Assembly: GCA_934256595.1 (NCBI GenBank)
Contig: CAKQOW010000003.1
Coordinates: 1-64,000, forward strand
Length of the DNA: 64,000 nt
Direction of reading: 5' to 3'
Source: an uncultured Clostridia bacterium
Lineage (GTDB): Bacteria; Bacillota; Clostridia; Peptostreptococcales; Anaerovoracaceae
In this document: positions 58,023 through 64,000 of the stretch, one piece after another
Layout of the letters: each line of letters begins with the position of its first letter
Position numbering within the stretch: the stretch's first letter is position 1
Program-made: the position numbers and the translations under genes
Notes under the pieces: model-generated
What the model saw: only the letters and a program-made list of their open reading frames with translations
The model's database searches: none
Told to the model about the DNA's origin: nothing

Positions 58023-58859
58023 ATGATAGAATCAATAAACTGGTATCCGGGTCATATGAAAAAAACCCGCGAGCTTATCAGCGAAAACCTGAAGCTTGTG
58101 GATATGGTTATAGAGGTTATAGATGCGAGAATACCCGTTTCAAGCCGTAACCCTATAATTGATGAGATAGTAGGCAAAAAACCGAGAATTGTGCTGCTCA
58201 ACAAAAGCGACCTGTCGGATGCTGCCCAGAACAGAGCGTGGGGAGAGCATTTTGAGGCGCAGGGGTATTACGGTATGGCAATGAACTGTATGAGCGGCGG
58301 CGGAGTCAAGGAGCTTTTCAGACTGCTGGAGCGCCTTAAGGCTGACAAAAACAAAGAACAGGTCAGAAACAAGCCGTTCAGACTTATGATAGTCGGAGTA
58401 CCCAATGTGGGCAAATCCTCTCTCATAAACCGCATGACCGGCAAAAAAAGCACCAAAACCGGAGACAGACCGGGAGTTACAAAGGGCAAGCAGTGGCTGA
58501 CCCTTTCAAACGGTATGCAGCTTCTTGATACACCGGGAATACTGTGGCCTAAATTTGAAGACCCCAAGGCGGGACTTGACCTTGCTTTCTGCGGCTCGAT
58601 TAAAGACGAGATACTCGATACTGCAACCCTCGCCCTTGAGCTTATCAAGGTGCTGCAGGCAGAATATCCAGAGCAGCTTATGGCAAGATACAAGATAGAT
58701 GAAATCTGTGAGGAAGCCCTTGATACTATGGAGGCCATAGCGGTCAAAAGAGGCTGGATACTGTCGGGCAAACGAATAGATTACGAGAGATGCGGCAGGA
58801 CTATTTTAGATGAGTTCAGAGCAGGCCTCATAGGCAGAATAACATTAGAGAAGATTTAA
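58023..58859 (+). CDS. rbgA: Ribosome biogenesis GTPase RbgA/YlqF
   Basis: 278 residues from the ATG at 58023, where the conserved N-W-Y-P-G-H-M-K-K begins (residues 5-13). A circularly permuted GTPase: N-K-S-D (G4) near 58 comes before G-V-P-N-V-G-K-S (G1) near 126 and D-T-P-G (G3) near 173; a C-terminal RNA-binding domain follows. It acts in late 50S assembly. The next gene, rnhB, starts 1 nt after its stop. Confidence 0.95.
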   Translation: MIESINWYPGHMKKTRELISENLKLVDMVIEVIDARIPVSSRNPIIDEIVGKKPRIVLLNKSDLSDAAQNRAWGEHFEAQGYYGMAMNCMSGGGVKELFRLLERLKADKNKEQVRNKPFRLMIVGVPNVGKSSLINRMTGKKSTKTGDRPGVTKGKQWLTLSNGMQLLDTPGILWPKFEDPKAGLDLAFCGSIKDEILDTATLALELIKVLQAEYPEQLMARYKIDEICEEALDTMEAIAVKRGWILSGKRIDYERCGRTILDEFRAGLIGRITLEKI

Positions 58860-58860
58860 T

Positions 58861-59511
58861 ATGAAAAAAGAAGAAAGAGAAAAGCTTTTAAAACAGAAGC
58901 TTATAGATATGTCGGTATACGAAAAGCAGCTTTATGCAGGAGGAATAACCACCGTTGCGGGAGTTGACGAGGTGGGAAGAGGACCTCTGGCAGGACCTGT
59001 CCTTGCAGCCTGCGCAGTGCTTCCTGCGGACTGGGATATACCGGGACTTGACGACTCCAAAAAACTGTCCGAAAAAAAACGAAACGAAATGTTTCAGATT
59101 ATCTCAGACAGAGCCCTTGCAATCGGCATAGGCATGGAGGACAACAATACCATAGATGAAATCAATATATTGAATGCGACCAAACAGGCCATGAGGCAGG
59201 CTGTGGCAGAGGCGGAGAAACAGCTGGGAGAGGCAATAGGTCATATACTTGTCGATGCTGTGACAATAGACGGCATAGACAATGAGCAGACGGCCATTAT
59301 CAAGGGCGATGCCAAAAGCATATCCATAGCGGCAGCTTCGATAATAGCCAAGGTCACAAGGGATAATATGATGAAAGAATACGCCTTAGAGTATCCGCAC
59401 TATGCCTTTGAGAGCAACAAGGGGTACGGGACAAAGGCGCATTATCAGGGAATTAATGAGCATGGCATCACGCCGATACACAGAAAGACGTTTCTCAAGG
59501 GAATTTTGTAA
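58861..59511 (+). CDS. rnhB: Ribonuclease HII
   Basis: A 216-residue RNase HII. Acidic residues D and E of V-D-E-V-G-R-G-P-L-A-G-P near residue 38, D near 128 (V-D-A-V) and K/S-I-A-A-A-S-I-I-A-K near 155 form the active site. It removes RNA from RNA/DNA hybrids and single ribonucleotides. It abuts rbgA and probably shares its transcript. The N-terminal 35 residues form the helical extension of Firmicutes enzymes. Confidence 0.95.
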   Translation: MKKEEREKLLKQKLIDMSVYEKQLYAGGITTVAGVDEVGRGPLAGPVLAACAVLPADWDIPGLDDSKKLSEKKRNEMFQIISDRALAIGIGMEDNNTIDEINILNATKQAMRQAVAEAEKQLGEAIGHILVDAVTIDGIDNEQTAIIKGDAKSISIAAASIIAKVTRDNMMKEYALEYPHYAFESNKGYGTKAHYQGINEHGITPIHRKTFLKGIL

Positions 59512-59544
59512 TTCCTATTGAAAAAATATACCATAGATGATAAG

Positions 59545-59648
59545 ATAACCTTGTTATATGACTGACGGAAGTGGAATTAACCACATGGAATATGACATAA
59601 GATGAGCCGACCGTCTGGGCTGGAGCCGGGACACATTGGCTCTTTTTT
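59545..59648 (+). promoter_or_regulatory. ZTP riboswitch (pfl motif) with terminator
   Basis: The aptamer blocks TGACTGACGG, a hairpin GTGGAATTAACCAC, and the hallmark GCCGACCGTCTGGGC (59606-59620) occur in order upstream of fhs. GAGCC (59604-59608) also pairs with GGCTC (59638-59642) before TTTTTT, making a terminator that competes with the aptamer. ZTP signals folate/purine shortage, so readthrough raises formate-THF ligase. Confidence 0.82.
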
Positions 59649-59676
59649 AAAGTTAGTTTCGTTAAGGAGAAAAACA

Positions 59677-61353
59677 ATGGAGATAAAAACTGACATTCAG
59701 ATCGCACAGGAAGCGCAGATGACAAACATCAGAGCTATAGCGGCTGCTGCCGGAATTGATGAGAGATACCTTGAAATGTACGGCAACTACAAGGCGAAGG
59801 TTGATTACAATATGCTTTCAGAGTATGCCGACACACCTGACGGCAAGCTGGTACTGGTTACGGCCATATCGCCGACACCTGCGGGAGAGGGCAAGACCAC
59901 CACTACAGTAGGCCTTACAGATGCGCTTAAGGCAAAGGACATAAATGTAATGGCTGCACTGAGAGAGCCGTCACTGGGACCTGTTTTCGGAGTTAAAGGC
60001 GGAGCTGCAGGAGGCGGTTACGCGCAGGTTGTTCCCATGGAGGACATAAATCTTCACTTTACGGGAGATATGCACGCTATAGGTATTGCAAACAACCTTA
60101 TAGCGGCCTGCCTTGACAATCATATTCAGCAGGGCAACGCTCTCGGAATAGATGTCAAGAAGATTACCTGGAAAAGAGTCGTTGATATGAACGACAGACA
60201 GCTCAGAAACGTTATCGACGGCATAGGCGGCAGAATGCAGGGCGTACCGAGAGAGGACGGCTTTGAGATAACTGTTGCATCGGAAATAATGGCGATACTC
60301 TGTCTTTCAAAGAACATAGATGACCTTAAAGAAAGAGTTGCGAAGATTACGGTAGGCTATACCTGTGACGACAGCCCTGTAACCGTAAGAGATTTAAAAA
60401 TACAGGGAGCTGTGGCGGCTGTGCTTAAGGACGCCCTCAAGCCTAATCTGGTGCAGACTCTTGAACATACGCCTGTATTTATTCACGGCGGGCCTTTTGC
60501 AAATATTGCTCACGGCTGCAATTCGATAATGGCGACAAAAATGGCGCTTAAGCTGGCAGATGTTGTAGTGACAGAGGCAGGCTTTGCCGCTGACCTTGGA
60601 GCTGAGAAGTTCCTTGACATCAAATGCCGCAAAGCAGGACTTACACCTGCGGCGGTAGTTATCGTTGCAACTGTCAGAGCCCTTAAATATCACGGCGGAG
60701 TTGCAAAGAACGACCTTGGAGCCGAAAACCTTGAAGCTCTCGAAAAGGGACTTCCTAACCTGCTTCAGCACGTGGAGAATATAACTCAGCAGTTCAGGCT
60801 GCCTGCAGTTGTCGCAATCAACAGATTTCCTACAGATACAGAGGCGGAGCTTGCTCTGGTTGAGGACAGGTGCAGAGAGCTTGGCGTTAATGTTGCGCTG
60901 TCAGAGGTATGGGGCAAGGGCGGCAAAGGCGGCGAGGCGCTTGCAGACGAGGTGTTAAGACTTATAGAGCAGCCTAACGATTTCACATATATATATGAAG
61001 ATGATATGTCAATCGAAGAGAAAATATCAGCAATAGCTTCAAAGATATACAGAGCCGACAGAGTTATATATACTCCTGCCGCAAAGAAGCAGCTTGCTAC
61101 TATTAAGAGCCTTGGAGTTGAGGATCTGCCTGTATGTATGGCAAAGACACAGTTCAGCTTTTCTGACGATCCGTCAAAGCTGGGAGCGCCGAGAGGCTTT
61201 GATATTACAATCAAGGACATCAAGGCATGCACGGGCGCAGGCTTCATAGTTGCCAAGACAGGCGATATTATGACTATGCCGGGACTTCCTAAGGTGCCTG
61301 CAGCAGAAAAAATAGATATAGACAGCACAGGTAAAATTTCAGGTCTGTTCTAA
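59677..61353 (+). CDS. fhs: Formate--tetrahydrofolate ligase
   Basis: 558 residues from the ATG at 59677 (AAGGAG 9 nt upstream); an in-frame ATG at 59602 lies in the riboswitch. P-loop [10 protein letters not shown] near residue 69, A-L-R-E-P-S-L-G-P near 95, [10 protein letters not shown] near 108 and N-F-P/R-F-P-T-D-T near 380. It makes 10-formyl-THF from formate, ATP and THF, the entry of the methyl branch of C1 metabolism. fchA and folD, which act next, lie 1.3 kb downstream. Confidence 0.96.
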   Translation: MEIKTDIQIAQEAQMTNIRAIAAAAGIDERYLEMYGNYKAKVDYNMLSEYADTPDGKLVLVTAISPTPAGEGKTTTTVGLTDALKAKDINVMAALREPSLGPVFGVKGGAAGGGYAQVVPMEDINLHFTGDMHAIGIANNLIAACLDNHIQQGNALGIDVKKITWKRVVDMNDRQLRNVIDGIGGRMQGVPREDGFEITVASEIMAILCLSKNIDDLKERVAKITVGYTCDDSPVTVRDLKIQGAVAAVLKDALKPNLVQTLEHTPVFIHGGPFANIAHGCNSIMATKMALKLADVVVTEAGFAADLGAEKFLDIKCRKAGLTPAAVVIVATVRALKYHGGVAKNDLGAENLEALEKGLPNLLQHVENITQQFRLPAVVAINRFPTDTEAELALVEDRCRELGVNVALSEVWGKGGKGGEALADEVLRLIEQPNDFTYIYEDDMSIEEKISAIASKIYRADRVIYTPAAKKQLATIKSLGVEDLPVCMAKTQFSFSDDPSKLGAPRGFDITIKDIKACTGAGFIVAKTGDIMTMPGLPKVPAAEKIDIDSTGKISGLF

Positions 61354-61371
61354 AAATTTATATAGCGTGAA

Positions 61372-61411
61372 TAAATCTCCGGAGCCGGTTAAAAGCTTCG
61401 GAGATTTTTTG
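61372..61411 (+). terminator. Terminator after fhs
   Basis: AAATCTCCG (61373-61381) pairs with CGGAGATTT (61399-61407), followed by TTTGTG. The fhs transcript therefore does not obviously continue into fchA. Confidence 0.83.
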
Positions 61412-61467
61412 TGTAGGCAGAACCGTTTGTATTTGGTATAATATTGATAGCAGGGGAGGATATATGA

Positions 61468-61920
61468 ATGAAATTATTTCACGGCAGCAGCATTGTCGTT
61501 AAAAAACCGGAAATAATAAAGAACGGCTTTTATAAAGACTTTGGATTTGGATTTTACTGTACACTTTTTGAAAAACAGGCACGCAGGTGGGCGCTTACTA
61601 AGAAAAACAGGCATGTTGTTAATGAATACAGCTATGACGAAAGCAATGATATGAATAAGCTTCTGTTTCCCGAAATGTCTGAAGCCTGGCTTCAGTTTGT
61701 GGTGGACTGCAGGAGGGGTATTGAACACCAGTATGATATTGTAGAGGGACCTATGGCAGATGATACAATATGGGACTATATTGAAGATTACGCTGCGGGA
61801 ATGATTTCAAAAGCAGCTTTTTGGGAACTTGTAAAATTCAGATATCCTACACACCAGATTGTATTTTGTTCAGAGAAATCGCTGGAGCTGCTGCATTTTG
61901 AGGGGAGTTATGAACTATGA
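61468..61920 (+). CDS. DUF3990-family protein (ADP-ribosyltransferase-like fold)
   Basis: A 150-residue protein starting M-K-L-F-H-G-S-S, with K-D-F-G-F-G-F-Y-C-T near residue 24 and A-R-R-W-A near 37. The H-G-S/T and G-x-G-F-Y patterns recall the NAD site of ADP-ribosyltransferase toxins (R/H-G-T ... Y-x-T). The catalytic glutamate is not obvious to me. GGGGAGG precedes the ATG. It overlaps by 4 nt a partner gene, the layout of toxin-antitoxin-like pairs. A truncated copy of the same family lies at 27743. Confidence 0.75.
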   Translation: MKLFHGSSIVVKKPEIIKNGFYKDFGFGFYCTLFEKQARRWALTKKNRHVVNEYSYDESNDMNKLLFPEMSEAWLQFVVDCRRGIEHQYDIVEGPMADDTIWDYIEDYAAGMISKAAFWELVKFRYPTHQIVFCSEKSLELLHFEGSYEL

Positions 61921-62387
61921 CAAATATATTTTTTCCGGACGAGGAAATCAAAAAAGATGATGTGTACTTCATCTGCTATATGATAGAGCGGACAGCTCGC
62001 AAATTGCATCAGAGAAACCGATATGTAGCGAATGCAATCGGAAAACCGGAGCTTGAAAGGCTCCTTTCGCTTGCAAACGTACTTCACTGCGAAAATCCTC
62101 TGAAAACAGAAACAGACTGGATAACAGAATACGGGCTTGAAAACGGAGATTTTGACATAACCGATGTTGATACTGATCTTGCAGATACCATACCGTCATC
62201 GACTCAGATGGGCAAGGTGTATACCAGACTGATTTTTGATACTATGGCAGATAACGAGAATTATGCTGACGCAATAATAAGGGTCTATAACGATCCGATA
62301 TGTGACATTATAGACAATTACAGTTCCAGCGCATATTATGAACCGTCATATGTAATTGCAGAGGCATATAAGAACGGTGAGTTCTGA
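61917..62387 (+). CDS. Partner protein of the DUF3990 gene
   Basis: A 156-residue, acidic, helical protein. It begins with a DUF3791-like segment (F-I-C-Y-M-I-E-R-T-A-R-K) and continues with a longer unique C-terminal half (about 75-156; S-S-T-Q-M-G-K-V-Y, Y-Y-E-P-S-Y-V-I). The start overlaps the DUF3990 gene (ATGA), implying matched translation, as for toxin and antitoxin. The small DUF3791 proteins at 27525 and 27810 are shorter; this is a larger variant. Function not shown. Confidence 0.6.
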   Translation: MTNIFFPDEEIKKDDVYFICYMIERTARKLHQRNRYVANAIGKPELERLLSLANVLHCENPLKTETDWITEYGLENGDFDITDVDTDLADTIPSSTQMGKVYTRLIFDTMADNENYADAIIRVYNDPICDIIDNYSSSAYYEPSYVIAEAYKNGEF

Positions 62388-62412
62388 CAGATTAATAATA
62401 TTAAATGTACAC

Positions 62413-62446
62413 AGCTTTCGATAATTTGTTTACCGGAGGCTTTTTT
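62413..62446 (+). terminator. Weak terminator after the DUF3990 pair
   Basis: AGCTTTCG (62413-62420) pairs with CGGAGGCT (62434-62441) using two G-U pairs, then TTTTT. Confidence 0.55.
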
Positions 62447-62613
62447 ATATGTGCAGCATATATTTTATACTCTGTTCAACAAATTTATATCCTCTGTTAA
62501 TTCTCAGGTGATAGCATAGCCCTGTTAAACTTATCCCACCCTTGCCCTAAACCCTGTTATGTTGTATAATAATGCATAAGTGTGACAAATTATAGAAACG
62601 GGAGGGTTAAGAG

Positions 62614-63246
62614 ATGAACTATATAGATAAATCATGCGGTGAGTTTGCAGAAATTCTGGCTACAGGTGCGCCTGTGCCCGGCGGCGGAAGTGCAGCAGCG
62701 CTGGCAGGCGCAGTAGGTACGGCTCTTGGCAATATGGTGGGCTCCCTTACCGCAGGTAAGAAAAAATATGCGCACGTTGAGGACCATATGTACGCGCTTA
62801 TGGAAAAAGCGGCAGAGCTGAGAGTGCAGCTTCTAGAGCTTGTGGACAAAGACGCAGAGGCCTTTGCGCCCCTTGCAAGAGCATATGGTATGCCAAAGGA
62901 CACTCCTGAGCAGAGAGAAGAAAAAAAGCAGGTTATGGAGGAATGTCTGAAGCTTGCCTGCAGCGCGCCTCTTGAAATAATGGAAAAATGCGGTGAGGCA
63001 ATAGAGCTTCACAAGGAATTTGCGGCAAAGGGCAACAGCCTTGCGGTAAGTGATGCCGGAGTCGGCGCGGTAATATGCAGAGCGGCTCTCAAGGGGGCGT
63101 CACTGAATGTATATGTAAATACCAAGCTTATGCACAACAGAGAGCTTGCAGAGGAGTATGACAGAAGAGCCGATATGCTGATAGAGAAATACTCCGATAT
63201 GGCAGAGGAAATATTTGAAGAGGTTCGCGAGGAGATAAGAAGATGA
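62614..63246 (+). CDS. fchA: Methenyl-THF cyclohydrolase FchA (cyclodeaminase/cyclohydrolase family)
   Basis: A 210-residue helical protein of the formiminotransferase-cyclodeaminase/FchA family: V-P-G-G-G-S-A-A-A-L-A-G near residue 22, D-A-E-A-F near 81 and S-D-A-G-V-G-A near 146. It converts methenyl-THF to 10-formyl-THF (or the reverse) in the C1 pathway. GGGAGG site present. Its stop overlaps folD by 4 nt (ATGA). Position between fhs and folD supports cyclohydrolase rather than formiminoglutamate catabolism. Confidence 0.9.
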   Translation: MNYIDKSCGEFAEILATGAPVPGGGSAAALAGAVGTALGNMVGSLTAGKKKYAHVEDHMYALMEKAAELRVQLLELVDKDAEAFAPLARAYGMPKDTPEQREEKKQVMEECLKLACSAPLEIMEKCGEAIELHKEFAAKGNSLAVSDAGVGAVICRAALKGASLNVYVNTKLMHNRELAEEYDRRADMLIEKYSDMAEEIFEEVREEIRR

Positions 63247-64000
63247 GTGCAAAAATATTAAAGGGCAAGCCGGTTGCGGACGCCCTTATGGAAAAGATAA
63301 AAGCAAAGGTTGAAATGCTGGGACAGCACGGAATATGCCCGCAGCTTGCAATAGTAAGGGTAGGAGATGCCGAAAGCGATCTGGCATATGAGAGAAGCGC
63401 AGTAAAACGCGCGGAAAAAGCAAGAATACAGGTGAAAAACGTAGTGCTTCCTGAAACAATATCGCAGGAGGAGCTCATTGCCGAGATAGACAGGCTCAAT
63501 TGCGATGATGCCGTAAACGGCATACTGCTTTTCAGGCCGCTTCCGGCTCATATAGATGATGCGGCGGCAGGCCAGAGCATACTGCCAGCAAAGGACATAG
63601 ACGGAATTACAGACCTATCACTGGTGGGAGTATTCACAGGCACAGACACAGGATTTCCGCCTTGTACTGCCAGAGCCTGTATGGAGATACTTGACTATTA
63701 CGATATACCGGTTAAAGGCAGGAGAGCCGCAGTGGTTGGCAGAAGCCTTGTGGTAGGCAGACCGCTTGCCATGATGCTGATGAAAAAAAACGCCACAGTA
63801 ACCATATGCCATACAGGCACGACTGCTTCCGATATGGAGAAAATCTGCAGTGAGGCTGATATACTTGCAGTTGCCTCCGGCAGACCGGACACAGTAAAAA
63901 AACAGCACACAAACAGCGGGCAGACAGTAATAGATGTAGGCATTAATGTAGACGCAGACGGCAATATGTGCGGTGATGCCAACTTTGATGAAATTTCGGA
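63243..64000 (+). CDS. folD: Methylene-THF dehydrogenase FolD, 3' end cut off
   Basis: The first 252 codons of FolD are in the window. N-terminal folate domain: V-R-V-G-D-A-E-S-D-L-A-Y near residue 38; D-I-D-G-I near 123; then a NAD(P) domain with V-V-G-R-S-L-V-V-G-R-P near 166. In bifunctional FolD a Lys four residues after the Tyr (Y-V-x-S-K) is needed for cyclohydrolase; here it is Ala (Y-E-R-S-A), and the Gln of V-Q-L-P-L-P is Phe (L-F-R-P-L-P). Dehydrogenase residues look intact. Overlaps fchA by 4 nt. Confidence 0.93.
   Translation, partial: MSAKILKGKPVADALMEKIKAKVEMLGQHGICPQLAIVRVGDAESDLAYERSAVKRAEKARIQVKNVVLPETISQEELIAEIDRLNCDDAVNGILLFRPLPAHIDDAAAGQSILPAKDIDGITDLSLVGVFTGTDTGFPPCTARACMEILDYYDIPVKGRRAAVVGRSLVVGRPLAMMLMKKNATVTICHTGTTASDMEKICSEADILAVASGRPDTVKKQHTNSGQTVIDVGINVDADGNMCGDANFDEIS

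Noticed and set aside
59602..59676. Longer start for fhs
   Set aside because: It lies in the ZTP aptamer and terminator.
1..64000. CRISPR array, prophage or insertion sequence
   Set aside because: No regularly spaced repeats, integrase, transposase or phage structural genes were seen in the window.

Overview
The window looks like chromosome of an anaerobic, Gram-positive member of the Clostridia. Evidence: purine-rich Shine-Dalgarno sites (AAGGAGG type) before almost every gene, a sortase-type SPKTG anchor, ferredoxin/rubredoxin/hybrid-cluster redox proteins, AzlCD, YacL, RbgA, lysine/fluoride/ZTP riboswitches of Firmicutes type, and a tetrahydrofolate C1 branch (fhs, fchA, folD). Base composition is middling rather than extremely AT-rich. 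A gut or acetogen-related lineage near Family XIII/Anaerovoracaceae is my guess only. I see no prophage, integrase, insertion sequence or CRISPR array.

Layout. 1-6400: end of an rRNA operon (5S 3' part), two tRNA Glu-Leu pairs and a lone tRNA-Leu(AAG), a lysine-riboswitch-controlled NhaC-type transporter, a small redox pair (cupin, ferredoxin), a MerR/GyrI regulator and tandem bactofilins. 6400-18400: a secreted transglutaminase/peptidoglycan-binding protein, then a five-gene surface locus on the minus strand (1318-aa Gly-rich adhesin, two related membrane-anchored proteins, a 194-aa secreted protein sharing the adhesin's C-terminal domain, an SPKTG-anchored protein). Divergent to it is a LytTR/GHKL two-component pair whose promoter has ten consecutive G residues between the -35 and the TATAAT box. 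18400-28500: an OmpR-type two-component pair, then a housekeeping run (CarD, YacL, IspDF fusion, ProS, Zn ribbon, cyclophilin, Ogt, DeoD), a decayed DUF3791/DUF3990 module and fluC behind a fluoride riboswitch.

28500-38700: a YtrA-like GntR/ABC locus with three extracytoplasmic proteins and two permeases, an orphan 5'-damaged HicB, and a response regulator/kinase/C39-like peptidase trio. 38700-46900: a Crp/Fnr regulator divergent from rubredoxin, two DUF2249 proteins and hybrid cluster protein (probable nitrosative/redox stress module, with a palindrome centred at -41.5 from the predicted start); an XRE-cupin regulator with azlCD; a YhhN-family protein; an ECF sigma factor with a DUF4179-like partner. 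46900-55100: DUF5674 pair; serA and serC transcribed from overlapping face-to-face promoters in one inverted repeat; apgM-type phosphoglycerate mutase; D,D-carboxypeptidase; uvrC; DUF1292. 55100-64000: NlpC/P60 hydrolase, Fe-S aldo/keto reductase, L19 with its leader, rbgA, rnhB, then fhs under a ZTP riboswitch, a DUF3990 gene pair lying inside the C1 region, fchA and folD (cut by the window end).

Genes that work together: serA/serC/apgM sit on the 3-phosphoglycerate node that feeds serine and C1 units; fhs, fchA and folD convert formate to methylene-THF. FolD appears to have lost the cyclohydrolase lysine, consistent with FchA doing that step. The most unusual system is the surface locus with its apparently phase-variable LytTR regulator. 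All calls are by eye from sequence; no database search was run.
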